Below are positions 8,369 through 16,734 of a DNA stretch of 48,407 bases, in pieces. The stretch comes from a virus. The position numbers and the translations under genes are program-made. The stretch lies in the IMG/VR virus record IMGVR_UViG_3300035661_000095, positions 1 to 48,407 of that record; one strand, 5' to 3'. Every line of letters begins with the position of its first letter. Position 1 is the first letter of the stretch. The notes below the pieces were generated by a model. The model saw only the letters and a list, made by a program, of their open reading frames with translations. It was not told the DNA's origin and did not search any database.

Positions 8369-8809
8369 TCATAGGAAGTCGTTAACGCGAGGTTGATCCG
8401 ACTTGTCGATCACCTTCTGTTCCAGTCGTTCGACTACGTGCTGGTACATGTTGGCAAGCCACTTTTGGACGAGCGTTTCGTCATCGCGAGCGGTCATTCC
8501 CTCATCCTTCAGGTATTGAACAAACGCCTCGTTCCAGTCGAGTTTGATCTCAAGACCGCGAACGGGGTGATGTTCAGCGCTCTTGATTTCAACCCACGGC
8601 TCAGTGCTATCGCGCTTAGATTGGTCAGCAACTGCTTGTTCCCGAAGGACCGCCGCTTCTGCTTCTGCCTGTTCTAAGCGTTGCTGGAGCTCTTGCTCTC
8701 GTTTGGCACTCTCAGCAGCCTGCTGGTTGACGGCAGCTGCAAGACTAGAGAATCGCTGTTCAAGCGCAAGTTGGTCGCGCTTCCACCAATTTTTGAATGC
8801 TTGCCACAT
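8369..8809 (-). CDS. Hypothetical coiled-coil protein next to sliding clamp
   Basis: The 146-residue protein has an N-terminal WQAFKNWWKRD segment and a long Ala/Glu/Gln-rich coiled coil at residues ~18-65. A compact C-terminal part contains VRGLEIKLDWNEAFVQYLKDEG and KWLANMYQHVVERLEQK. It starts 2 nt after the clamp stop, so the two are likely translated together. I know of no family. The adjacency suggests a replication-associated role but does not prove it. Confidence 0.65.
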   Translation of the reverse strand: MWQAFKNWWKRDQLALEQRFSSLAAAVNQQAAESAKREQELQQRLEQAEAEAAVLREQAVADQSKRDSTEPWVEIKSAEHHPVRGLEIKLDWNEAFVQYLKDEGMTARDDETLVQKWLANMYQHVVERLEQKVIDKSDQPRVNDFL

Positions 8810-8811
8810 GA

Positions 8812-9528
8812 TTAGGTCCTCGGAAGAACATAGACGTCAAGACCGTTGACAGAGACTTTCAACATGCCACGGGACGTGACAAAGAAGTAGCCGTCAGGAT
8901 TTGCCTTGAACAGCGTCTGTAGCAGCTTGATGGGATAACGGTTGGCAAACTTTGGGTCTGACGTGTCGTCTGGTTGAACGTTATCAACTGTGTCGCCAAA
9001 TTTGAATGACAACTTGTCGCCGTTGATGTCAGAGACTTCAAACGAGACTGAATCTTTGCTGCCAATCATTGTCAGCTCATCAGATTCCATAGCACTCGCA
9101 CCCTTTTGCATGTGCAGAACTGCTTCCGGATGCATCCGAACACGATACTTCACAGCATCGTTCAGAGCCTTTGGGGCACGGATCGTTGCGGGGTTGGCAC
9201 AACGGTAATCGATCTTCGTGCCCTTTGCCTTCATTGTGAGCGCCCGTGCGTACCGAGCGTCTTCAGGACCGTCTACAATGACGTCCATCTCAAAGTTGTC
9301 AATCGACCGTGCGATTGCATAGCGGGAAGAGAACACGTCCGTTCGGTTGAGACCGATCGAACCAAATGGTAACTCTGGAACATTAGTTGTATGTAGCAGA
9401 ATCACGGTGCTGTCTTCGTCGACGGCTCGGACGCGATCCTTCTCAATGATGATGCCATCGATGCCAACTAACCGTGCTGTGGTTACGACATTCTCGATGT
9501 ACGCAAGGGATTGCTGATCGACCTTCAT
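8812..9528 (-). CDS. 45: DNA polymerase sliding clamp (gp45-like)
   Basis: The 238 residues compare with 228 in T4 gp45. The sequence shows the duplicated clamp fold: an N-terminal repeat with LVGIDGIIIEKDRVRAVDED and a C-terminal one ending GYFFVTSRGMLKVSVNGLDVYVLPRT. The trimeric ring tethers the polymerase to DNA. In T4 it also activates late transcription with gp33 and gp55, relevant because T4-type late promoters are abundant here. The start is set by GGAG 5 nt before the ATG. A possible sigma70-type promoter lies between this gene and the peptidase gene. Confidence 0.9.
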   Translation of the reverse strand: MKVDQQSLAYIENVVTTARLVGIDGIIIEKDRVRAVDEDSTVILLHTTNVPELPFGSIGLNRTDVFSSRYAIARSIDNFEMDVIVDGPEDARYARALTMKAKGTKIDYRCANPATIRAPKALNDAVKYRVRMHPEAVLHMQKGASAMESDELTMIGSKDSVSFEVSDINGDKLSFKFGDTVDNVQPDDTSDPKFANRYPIKLLQTLFKANPDGYFFVTSRGMLKVSVNGLDVYVLPRT

Positions 9529-9558
9529 GGAGGTTCTCCTTATTATTGTTGTCAGATT

Positions 9559-9587
9559 ACACTACAGGTTTAGTCTGTAGAAGTCAA
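9559..9587 (-). promoter_or_regulatory. Possible sigma70-type promoter for the clamp gene
   Basis: Reading leftward, TTGACT (9587-9582) and TAGTGT (9564-9559) are separated by 17 bp. The -35 box overlaps the stop codon of the upstream gene. The -10 element is imperfect, so support is moderate. Confidence 0.4.
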
Positions 9588-10444
9588 CGATGACGACGTT
9601 GACTCTTGGGTTGTGTGGCTGGAGGCATTTCGCCGGTTTCCACCCAGTATTTCAATGTGATCGCATCGGTTGTACGTCGGTCGTTCGACGGGGTGTTCAA
9701 CAGCACCATTACCACACGCCGCGACGCAATTTTGGTCATCATTACCATACAGTGGCCAGCGTCATTGATGAAGCCTGTCTTTTGAACGATCGTGTCCCAT
9801 CCTGCCAATTTGACAAGACGGTTCGTAGTTCCGTATCCGATTGTATGACTACGCCGCTTGCTGTACTGCGTCATTTGGAACGAAGTAGACGTGCTAAAAT
9901 CACGGATAACTGGGTAGTTCGCAGCCGCTGAGACGAGCAGTGCGAGATCGCCGACGGTAGAGACGTTTGTGTTGATCAACCCCGTAGGATCGACAAATTT
10001 GCTGTGAGTCATCCCCAGCAACTTAGCGGTGGCATTCATCTGGAGAACGAACGCAGGTACCCCTCCTGGGTAACTCCGCGCCAGAGCTGCTGCTGCTCGG
10101 TTCTGAGAGTTCATCAATGCGAGGTGCAGCAGCTCAGCGCGGGTGAGCGTAGTTCCCACGGGCAGGGATGTTCCCGTTGGATAGCCTCGCAGCATCGTTG
10201 CTGCCACGTCATCCTCTGTAATTGTGATCTTCTCATCCATTGGCTGCTGCTCGTTCAGAATCACGATTGCGTTGACCAGCTTTGTAATCGAAGCAATTGG
10301 CCGAACGTCGTCCTGATTCTTCTGGAACAGCACATCCTTAGTGTCAGCGTCAATCACAAGGACCGACTTCGCAGATGGATCAGGCTGAGCATTTGCGACT
10401 TGCGTCAGAAGCGCCAGCACAATTGCAGCGAGATATCGGACCAT
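9584..10444 (-). CDS. D-Ala-D-Ala carboxypeptidase/endopeptidase (PBP7-like, peptidase S11)
   Basis: The 286-residue precursor has a signal peptide (MVRYLAAIVLALLTQVANA). All three penicillin-binding motifs are present: S52-I-T-K55, S113-Q-N115 and K222-T-G224. Family members cut or trim peptide cross-links of peptidoglycan in the periplasm. Length and motif spacing match low-molecular-weight PBPs such as PbpG. It lies between the clamp and polymerase genes and is an unusual cargo for a T4-type replication cluster. It may remodel the wall for lysis or against superinfection; those roles are inference. The C-terminus is basic (SQRRHR) with no amphipathic anchor evident. Confidence 0.9.
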   Translation of the reverse strand: MVRYLAAIVLALLTQVANAQPDPSAKSVLVIDADTKDVLFQKNQDDVRPIASITKLVNAIVILNEQQPMDEKITITEDDVAATMLRGYPTGTSLPVGTTLTRAELLHLALMNSQNRAAAALARSYPGGVPAFVLQMNATAKLLGMTHSKFVDPTGLINTNVSTVGDLALLVSAAANYPVIRDFSTSTSFQMTQYSKRRSHTIGYGTTNRLVKLAGWDTIVQKTGFINDAGHCMVMMTKIASRRVVMVLLNTPSNDRRTTDAITLKYWVETGEMPPATQPKSQRRHR

Positions 10445-10453
10445 GATTACCCC

Positions 10454-13288
10454 TTAAAATACCAGCAGACTATCCACAAATAGACTCTGCTTCGATGGAG
10501 GTTCCTTGCCAATAGCCTTCAGAATGTTGTTCAGAGGGTTATCAACCAAACGCTCAACGTGAGCCTCTCGGTCAACGCGGAAGTGATCCAGGAACCATTG
10601 TGGGATCACTTCCGAATCGGTAGGAATAGCAATACTCTTGAACTTGCCGTGGTTACCGATCAAGTAGAACACCTTGATCTTCATGCCTGAAGAGATTGGT
10701 GTACTAATGTTGTCCTTGTAAGTTATGAGACTTTCATTGTAATAGATCGACGCGGCAACATGACCAGGCAGTCGAGCCGTCTTTCCTTTGTCAGCATACT
10801 TCGTGGTGTACTCTTCAATCTTATTGACACCCTTCGGCATGCCAATACGCATCAAATCAGTTGCGTTCTTGAGCTCTTCTTTGTACTCAACAATCGACAC
10901 GGAGATTTCTTCCCAGGATTCACCCTTAAGGAATCGCTCAATAAAGCCGTTCAGCTTCTTGGACACTTCTGCTGGAAGTGTTGTTTTCTTTGTGTCTAGG
11001 CCCATCACCTTCAGCTTGTCGACCGTCTTACCGTCCAAGTCAATCAAGTGCAGGATGTATCGCTTCTTTTCTACGAAAATACCACGGTCTGATACGATTT
11101 CGCGTCCGGCCTTGATGATGTTGTCGTAGCCTGTCGTACACAAGAACGTGTTGCGCATGAACTCAGGGTACGATGCGTTGACCTTATCCGCAATTGCATC
11201 GGCAATTGCGATCGCCTCTTCAGGCGTCTGTGCGTACGTTTTGAAGTACGTTGAGTCGGTGTCACCGTAGATCACGGAGTCAGACTGGTGCTTGCCATTG
11301 AAGTACGGGCCGTTAAGGGAAACCATCCGGGCTTCATCCTCATCGTACCCCATCTCAGCAGCTCCATCAAGGTCAGTGTACATTGGGAAGTTGACGTCGT
11401 ACGTCCCTTCAAGAGTCAAAGCAACAGTACGACATTGGTGTCGTAGAATTGCTCGGCCCGTAGCTGTGGTCGACTCGCCCATTCGCAGGTCATAGAAACG
11501 GAAGTACAGGTTCGTTAGAGCACCATAGAGGCTGTTCAGTTTGATCTTGTACACATACTGCAGGCGGTCGTAATAACCTGCCTTTTCGTAATCGCCCGCA
11601 TTTGCTGCGTCCTTCTTCATGCCCTGATACTGCTTACGCATTGCGTACCACTCAGCAAGAAGCGCCGGAATGAAACCTTGCTTCGTCTGATCAAACACCG
11701 TGCCGTAGCCGGACACAGCCCACTTACGTTCGATGAAGTACTCACGCCACTCAGCAGCAGTCTTTGTCACTTCCTGTCCTGTTGCTTCAACACGGAACGT
11801 TAGTCGTGCGTGGCTGCCCTTGGCAATCTCATCAGCATCCTTAACGAATCGTGTGAATTGACCACGCAGGGTTTCCGGAGAAATGTTCAACGACCGAATC
11901 GCAGATGGGTACAGGGAGTTGATGTCGATTGAGCCAATGAACTCATGCAATCCAACCTGAGGTAGCAGAACCAGTGCACCGTCAATTGCTCGATCAACCT
12001 CAGGCTCTGTGACGTTCTTGACAACGCGACGAAGAGAGTGGTGACAGTAGTTAACAAGCGCGAGTTCAGCAAGCTTCAGCGTGCCGAGAACGTGCGTGAA
12101 TAGACCGGTGGACAGGTGGTAGTTTTGGTTCGCAATTTCGATGTATCCGAGCTTGCGTTCAAAGCCGTACAGAATCTCCGTATCTCGGATGTTGTATCGA
12201 ACGAAGAACGGGAAGTTGTTGCGGTACAAATCAGCAAGGTTGCCCTGATACTCTAGCTTGGGCAGCAGTGGAGCGCCAGTCTTGTCGTCAACAAGAATGT
12301 CTGCTGAAACAGTAGCCAGCTTGTATGATTCTTTCTCACCTGGCTCGTACTTCTTGACTAGATTCATGTAGTCAGTGCGAATGCGACCAACCAGATCGAT
12401 CGTGTTGCCCATCAGTTTGCCGGTGTTCTTATTCTCAACAGCACGGAACGTTGGCGCGCCATATGTTGGGAAGTCGAGCTTCTTTAGCCACTTGAACTTG
12501 TTGGCTTTAGAGATCGACGGATTCGGGTTCTCCGTGTACGACAGACGGAGCTTGCCCGTGCGCTCATCGATCGTCTCTGCAGTCTCCAGAGAGATTTGTT
12601 CACCGTCCAGCACTCTTGCGATCCGTTGTGCAATGTACGGCATGTCGAAGAAGTCGCTGTTCCAGCCGCCAAGCACGTCGCTATCTTCAATCTCAAGGAT
12701 CAAGTTCAGCAGCAACTCACGCTCTGTGTCACAGACGATGTAACGAACGCGCAAGTCTGGATCAATCGGAGCTTCTGGAGCAGCCTGTTCTACGGCAATG
12801 CGAAGACTATCATCGTTCCAGTCTTGTCCCTCGGGAGGAACGCACATAACGACAATCTCTTTCTTCCAGCAGTGGATTAACGCAACGGAATTGATAGGTG
12901 CGTACGGATTCGTTGCAACCATGTCAATCACACGAACGCCGAGTTCTGGATCGTAATCAACTTCGATATCGAGGAGGGTGATGTGTAGCTTTGGCGCGGG
13001 CTTACCGTAGTATTCATTGGACAGTAGGCGCAACTCAGGAGAAATATCACTCTCCCACGTCTGCACGCGCTCAGCAGCATGCTTCTTCTTTGCTGCGTGA
13101 AACTGTGCACCCGTTTCGAATTCGGCCTTCGCTACCTTCGTGCCAAAGATGGTAGTGTAATCACCATCTTCATCATCGTAATAGTAGTAGTACGGTGCAT
13201 TGTACTGTTTGAGAACGCGTTCGTCGTCTTCGTTTCGCTCCCAAACGTAGACCTTGTTCTCTTTCGTTATTGCGGAAATGTAACTCAT
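10454..13288 (-). CDS. 43: Family B DNA polymerase (gp43-like)
   Basis: The 944-residue replicative polymerase is similar in size to T4 gp43 (898). The 3'-5' exonuclease motifs are D107-I-E109, GWNSDFFD (208-215) and Y365-x3-D369. The polymerase motifs are DINSLYP (455-461), K583-LNSLYG (motif B) and YGDTDS (674-679, catalytic D676 and D678). All catalytic residues are present, so it should both copy and proofread. The C-terminus ends in KQSLFVDSLLVF, plausibly the clamp-binding tail. The start is supported by GGAG 7 nt upstream. A hairpin separates it from the DsbA-like gene. Confidence 0.97.
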   Translation of the reverse strand: MSYISAITKENKVYVWERNEDDERVLKQYNAPYYYYYDDEDGDYTTIFGTKVAKAEFETGAQFHAAKKKHAAERVQTWESDISPELRLLSNEYYGKPAPKLHITLLDIEVDYDPELGVRVIDMVATNPYAPINSVALIHCWKKEIVVMCVPPEGQDWNDDSLRIAVEQAAPEAPIDPDLRVRYIVCDTERELLLNLILEIEDSDVLGGWNSDFFDMPYIAQRIARVLDGEQISLETAETIDERTGKLRLSYTENPNPSISKANKFKWLKKLDFPTYGAPTFRAVENKNTGKLMGNTIDLVGRIRTDYMNLVKKYEPGEKESYKLATVSADILVDDKTGAPLLPKLEYQGNLADLYRNNFPFFVRYNIRDTEILYGFERKLGYIEIANQNYHLSTGLFTHVLGTLKLAELALVNYCHHSLRRVVKNVTEPEVDRAIDGALVLLPQVGLHEFIGSIDINSLYPSAIRSLNISPETLRGQFTRFVKDADEIAKGSHARLTFRVEATGQEVTKTAAEWREYFIERKWAVSGYGTVFDQTKQGFIPALLAEWYAMRKQYQGMKKDAANAGDYEKAGYYDRLQYVYKIKLNSLYGALTNLYFRFYDLRMGESTTATGRAILRHQCRTVALTLEGTYDVNFPMYTDLDGAAEMGYDEDEARMVSLNGPYFNGKHQSDSVIYGDTDSTYFKTYAQTPEEAIAIADAIADKVNASYPEFMRNTFLCTTGYDNIIKAGREIVSDRGIFVEKKRYILHLIDLDGKTVDKLKVMGLDTKKTTLPAEVSKKLNGFIERFLKGESWEEISVSIVEYKEELKNATDLMRIGMPKGVNKIEEYTTKYADKGKTARLPGHVAASIYYNESLITYKDNISTPISSGMKIKVFYLIGNHGKFKSIAIPTDSEVIPQWFLDHFRVDREAHVERLVDNPLNNILKAIGKEPPSKQSLFVDSLLVF

Positions 13289-13304
13289 TGAGTCTCCAAG
13301 AAGG

Positions 13305-13325
13305 AAAGCGGCACAAGGCCGCTTT
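13305..13325 (-). terminator. Hairpin between DsbA-like and polymerase genes
   Basis: AAAGCGGC and GCCGCTTT form a perfect 8-bp stem with a 5-nt loop. On the leftward strand it is followed by a pyrimidine-rich stretch (CCTTCTT) rather than a pure T run. It may be a weak terminator or an attenuator before the polymerase gene. Confidence 0.5.
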
Positions 13326-13327
13326 GT

Positions 13328-13690
13328 TTATTCGTCACCAGCTTCGTCGTCGACCGGCGCATCCAGAGGATCGCCTCCGATCTGGTCCGCGTCACGCAGT
13401 TTACCTTCGATCACTGTCTCGTACAGGATCTCAAAGTGGTGATTTTCTTCCTGGAGATCGCCGTAGTTATGCTTGTACATAACTGTAGCTAACTTACGGA
13501 CGAGCTTCTTGTCGACACCGTACTCAACGGCGATGTCAGCAACAGACTCTTTCGCACCTTCCTTTGCATCATCAGCTTGTTGGAAGTAGTGGGTAATCGT
13601 GGCAAGTGCTGATTTGAACTTCTTCCGAACTTCCGGATCAGCCAACACGTTGCCCTTGCTTTCCTTTTCCTTCTTTGCGAACTTTGCCAT
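13328..13690 (-). CDS. dsbA: DsbA-like double-stranded DNA-binding protein
   Basis: The 120-residue, highly charged helical protein has VADIAVEYGVDKKLVRKLATVMYKHNYGDLQEENHHFEILYETV. That resembles T4 DsbA (89 residues; '...ELGVDGKMFNRLLALYHKQERDVFEAETEEVVELYDTV'), which binds DNA near late promoters and can boost late transcription. The N-terminus is Lys-rich and the C-terminus Asp-rich, making it longer than T4 DsbA. AAGGAGAAAAAC precedes the start. The assignment rests on recalled family similarity. Confidence 0.75.
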   Translation of the reverse strand: MAKFAKKEKESKGNVLADPEVRKKFKSALATITHYFQQADDAKEGAKESVADIAVEYGVDKKLVRKLATVMYKHNYGDLQEENHHFEILYETVIEGKLRDADQIGGDPLDAPVDDEAGDE

Positions 13691-13727
13691 GTTTTTCTCC
13701 TTATAGGTGTATTCGTCTCAGTGTTTT

Positions 13728-13757
13728 ATGTTACGTTTTTCACGTCTGTTAAGTCAA
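13728..13757 (-). promoter_or_regulatory. Possible sigma70-type promoter for the DsbA-like gene
   Basis: TTGACT (13757-13752) and TAACAT (13733-13728) are separated by 18 bp on the minus strand, ahead of the DsbA-like gene. The -35 box overlaps the end of the upstream gene. Confidence 0.4.
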
Positions 13758-14444
13758 CGTGAGGTTGTTCTTACGGTTAAACGATCGAACTACGTTGTCC
13801 AGCTTTGATTTGACGCTGATGACGTAGTCATATTCCGCAGGATCTGGGATGTTTTCAACACCACCAATACCGGCGTTCCAAGCTGCGACAGCCCGGTCCC
13901 AATCGCCACCACACAGCTGCATGTACAGTTTGAAATGGGTAGCGGCAATTCGGATGTTTGCTTCGTCATTGGTCAACAGCAAAGCGATGATTTCCTCGTC
14001 AGCAAGCGATGCGTACACCCGCCCAGGGAAGTACTTTTTGACCATTTCGGGATGGCGTTGCAGGATCGAACGAGCGGCAACGACTTGTACCTGCATCACA
14101 CCGTACGAACGCTTACCAACTGGTGCACCCTTTGTACCAACTGGATCAGCGGCGCCACCGCCACTTTCCTGCAGTAGGATTGCTTGCAGGGTTTCAGCGT
14201 TTCCGACCTCACGGCCGATCATAAACACCTTCTTCATGTTAGCAGACATGCTGCTCTTGACCATCACTGGTGTCGAAATTTCAACCAGTTCAACGGACAT
14301 TTTGTGAACAGGCTCTGCCTGTTCAACGGTCTGCACAGGAGTAGCCCTGGCAGGATCGACGCGGGTAGTTGTGCCGCCGATCAATAGCACTACGAACAAA
14401 ACAATAATCGCAGTGACGTTGGTGAATAGATGAGTATTCTTCAT
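13749..14444 (-). CDS. Membrane-anchored or secreted lytic transglycosylase (SLT domain)
   Basis: Start 14444 is chosen because AAGGAAAG lies just upstream; a longer frame to 14495 has no such site. The 231-residue product begins with a signal anchor (TAIIVLFVVLLIGG, residues ~11-24). A goose-lysozyme-like SLT domain follows: catalytic E93 in LLQESGG, YGVMQVQ (114-120) and AVAAWNAGIGGVENIP. Such enzymes cleave glycan strands in peptidoglycan without water. Together with the nearby PBP-like peptidase, the phage carries activities against both glycan and peptide parts of the wall. An entry, lysis or wall-remodelling role is inferred. Confidence 0.88.
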   Translation of the reverse strand: MKNTHLFTNVTAIIVLFVVLLIGGTTTRVDPARATPVQTVEQAEPVHKMSVELVEISTPVMVKSSMSANMKKVFMIGREVGNAETLQAILLQESGGGAADPVGTKGAPVGKRSYGVMQVQVVAARSILQRHPEMVKKYFPGRVYASLADEEIIALLLTNDEANIRIAATHFKLYMQLCGGDWDRAVAAWNAGIGGVENIPDPAEYDYVISVKSKLDNVVRSFNRKNNLTLT

Positions 14445-14535
14445 CGTCTTTCCTTTTCGTCGAGTGAATAGATCCCCATGCGAACTGAATCGCATAGGGA
14501 AGTTACAACGGTTAAGTTGTTAGATCAACTGCGGA

Positions 14536-15156
14536 TCACAACACCGAGTTGAACCACTTCGTATAATCCCCAGGGAAGTCTTGGGGATTATACAGGTACG
14601 GCGTCTGAGCTGCAATGTGAATGCGAGCCTGATACAGATCGCCGGCTAAAATAGGAGCGGTGCAGTTGATGAAGTGCGGATCGCTGGGAAACACAACCAA
14701 CGTACCACGCTGAGGGTTAAAACCGAATTTGTGTTGCGCAAATTCGAGCTTACCGCCGTACACTTCATAATCTGCCTCGAAAGGCACCTTGTCCTGGTAG
14801 TCGCATAGGAACAGTACGGCTGAGAAATCTCGTCCGCGCGTGCGTAGCCACTTACCGCGAGTGAACTCACTGTTTTCACTCTGATGCTGTCCCCTGCTGC
14901 CTTCGGGGAACCACTCAAACGTGACACGTTCTGTGCCACGATACACAAATTGGTAATATGCCTGCAGCTCGGGCATGATCATCTTAATCCGATTGTAGAT
15001 TACCTTCTCTGCACCTTCGCTGTATTTGATCGTCTTCACCTCGTGACCTTCTTTGTCCGTATCTGGGACATTGAAGTCAATGGTGTCGATCAGATCCTCA
15101 CACTTCAAAGGCGATACGAAGTTCTCTACAATGTAAAAAGGTGATTTTGTTTCCAC
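14536..15156 (-). CDS. 2-oxoglutarate/Fe(II)-dependent oxygenase (prolyl-hydroxylase-like)
   Basis: The 206-residue protein has the double-stranded beta-helix signature near its C-terminus: YGGKLEFAQHKFGFNPQRGTLVVFPSDPHFINCTAPI...YQARIHI. H161 would be the distal metal ligand and R178 the 2-oxoglutarate contact. The proximal HxD motif is not classical; H91-QSE94 is the best candidate, so iron binding is uncertain. The family hydroxylates proteins or nucleic acids and is frequent in large T4-like phages, substrate unknown. It is 5 nt from the retropepsin-like gene, suggesting co-expression from the late promoter at 15775. Confidence 0.8.
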   Translation of the reverse strand: METKSPFYIVENFVSPLKCEDLIDTIDFNVPDTDKEGHEVKTIKYSEGAEKVIYNRIKMIMPELQAYYQFVYRGTERVTFEWFPEGSRGQHQSENSEFTRGKWLRTRGRDFSAVLFLCDYQDKVPFEADYEVYGGKLEFAQHKFGFNPQRGTLVVFPSDPHFINCTAPILAGDLYQARIHIAAQTPYLYNPQDFPGDYTKWFNSVL

Positions 15157-15161
15157 GACTA

Positions 15162-15746
15162 TTACTCTTTGATGCGATTGATTGCAGCCGTCTGAAGATA
15201 CACGAGGATGTCACCCAAGGAGACATTGTTCTCGACTAACACTTCAATGGCCTGCATAATTTGGCTTTCGTTCTTGACGCCGTTGGGCATCGCTGCCGTT
15301 TGGTCATCAGGAGCTGTACCCTCTTCATCACCGCCCTTATTAGGGTCGATGGTAAAGTGGCCCGCCTTTAGGATGTTCTGCCCGATCAGAACCATGGAGT
15401 CCATGTTGCTGCGATCGTTCAGGTTAAATTGGGCTCCGCGGATGGGTGTGCCGTCAACAGTAACATCAATTTCAACGATTGGACGAGGTTGGCCTCCACC
15501 GTCTGCAGAGTGCACTTCCTGCACACCCTTCAGGTCTAGTGTGACCACATTGTCGCCAATGGCTTCGCTCGAGAATGAGACTTGGCCACGTTGTTGATTA
15601 ACATTGATATTCGTGGCATGGAGCGACGACGTGGTGGCACCAGTATCAACCTTGCCCTCAACAGCACGATTACCGAAGGACGAGAATTCGACCTTTGCTG
15701 TGTTGCCAAGTACCTTGCCGGTATCACCTGTTTCGAGATTGTCCAT
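15162..15746 (-). CDS. Retropepsin-like protease (ATP-dependent zinc protease/RimK-associated family)
   Basis: The 194-residue protein has the single-domain aspartic protease signature D34-T-G-A37 in EGKVDTGATTSSLHA. It is followed by RPIVEIDVTVDGTPI and NDRSNMDSMVLIGQNIL, the pattern of the retropepsin-like family often called putative ATP-dependent zinc protease (Pfam Zn_protease). A ~60-residue C-terminal extension starting with GGDEEGTAPDDQ is unlike the usual family end. Relatives in bacteria associate with ATP-grasp ligases; an ATP-grasp protein is encoded at 35201-36034. A late promoter (CATAAATA) lies 29 nt upstream, so it is probably made during assembly. Confidence 0.8.
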   Translation of the reverse strand: MDNLETGDTGKVLGNTAKVEFSSFGNRAVEGKVDTGATTSSLHATNINVNQQRGQVSFSSEAIGDNVVTLDLKGVQEVHSADGGGQPRPIVEIDVTVDGTPIRGAQFNLNDRSNMDSMVLIGQNILKAGHFTIDPNKGGDEEGTAPDDQTAAMPNGVKNESQIMQAIEVLVENNVSLGDILVYLQTAAINRIKE

Positions 15747-16414
15747 TACTTTGCTCCATACTTTGTGTGATAGCTATTTATGCGCAAAAGTAGCGGCTCG
15801 ATGTACGGATCAATCGGGCGCTCAAACACTAAAGGAACTGATCCCTTCTCAACGCTCATGAGAATCACTAGGTGATCGATTTGGATTCCGTAACGTTCCT
15901 CAAACATCAAGGCATAGGCCGTAGTTTGAAGGTAGTAGTCCTCAATCATTGACGTATTCTTGTTGTTTGTTGACGTCTTGAAGTCAATGATTGCCAGCTT
16001 CCCCTTGTACTCCCCAACGCAGTCCACTCGTCCCGCAACACGCATGGTGTCGCTCCATAGAGCGCTCTCTTGCGTTAGGATGTTGTTAACCTTCTTCAGG
16101 GGAAGGCGCAGCTGGTTGAAATCGGGAATGTGCTCGAGCTTGTGCCCCTGTGTGGGGTTTGGATCGTTATCGAGATGCTTCTCGATCATCGCATGCACTG
16201 CCGTGCCGCGTTTGGCGGCACGCCGCATTTCTTTGTCCGCTCGGTCAGCACCCATGCTAGCACGCCATTCTTGGAGCCAGACTTTCTCACCTGCCCCAAG
16301 AACGGTGGTAATCGATGGGTATTTCTTGCCTTCTGGCGTGACGTAGAATCGACCCTTGGGGCCTTCAATTGTCTTCAGTTCTACAGGACTAATCGTGTCT
16401 AAATGTGTGAACAC
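15746..16414 (-). CDS. PD-(D/E)XK exonuclease, RecB/Cas4-like
   Basis: The 222-residue protein carries a complete nuclease core: H74 in GTAVHAMIEKH, D131 in AGRVDCVG, D144-F-K146 in AIIDFKTS, and Y-LQTTAYAL after it. This is the arrangement of the RecB/Cas4 branch of the PD-(D/E)XK superfamily. No Cys cluster for an iron-sulphur centre is seen, unlike Cas4. The likely role is DNA end processing in replication or recombination. The start overlaps the late promoter region of the downstream gene, and its stop shares a base with that gene's start codon. Confidence 0.85.
   Translation of the reverse strand: MFTHLDTISPVELKTIEGPKGRFYVTPEGKKYPSITTVLGAGEKVWLQEWRASMGADRADKEMRRAAKRGTAVHAMIEKHLDNDPNPTQGHKLEHIPDFNQLRLPLKKVNNILTQESALWSDTMRVAGRVDCVGEYKGKLAIIDFKTSTNNKNTSMIEDYYLQTTAYALMFEERYGIQIDHLVILMSVEKGSVPLVFERPIDPYIEPLLLRINSYHTKYGAK
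15775..15782 (-). promoter_or_regulatory. T4-type late promoter (CATAAATA, minus strand)
   Basis: CATAAATA lies inside the end of the nuclease gene, 29 nt before the ATG of the retropepsin-like gene at 15746. The predicted start site is near 15769. Confidence 0.65.
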
Positions 16415-16416
16415 TG

Positions 16417-16734
16417 TTATTGAGGTAGCTGAGGTGCATTACCTGGTGTTTGCGTCTGTGCAGCACCAGGCGTCTTCGTCTGGTTTGATGCCTGCATCGG
16501 GTTCTGCGTCTGACCAGGCTGGGGCGCGCCATCCTTGGTTGCGTCCGCTTGCGCCTGCTTCTGCTTGAGGGCCAGCATCTTTTGTAGAGCGGCCTTGCGC
16601 GTCAGAAGCGGTTGTGTGCGTTGATTGATTTGTGTATCAATCATTGCAATGTCGGACGTGATCTTGGCGATGTCTTGTTGGACATCTTCCACAACCATAC
16701 TTAGGTAACTCTTAAATGACAACTGGGCGTCCAT
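16417..16734 (-). CDS. Hypothetical protein with coiled-coil and Gln/Pro-rich tail
   Basis: The 105-residue protein has an N-terminal helical part (VVEDVQQDIAKITSDIAMIDTQ...) and a low-complexity tail rich in Gln, Thr, Pro and Ala after residue ~60. It overlaps the upstream gene by one base, so it is probably produced with that late gene and may be a virion or assembly partner. Not recognised. Confidence 0.65.
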   Translation of the reverse strand: MDAQLSFKSYLSMVVEDVQQDIAKITSDIAMIDTQINQRTQPLLTRKAALQKMLALKQKQAQADATKDGAPQPGQTQNPMQASNQTKTPGAAQTQTPGNAPQLPQ

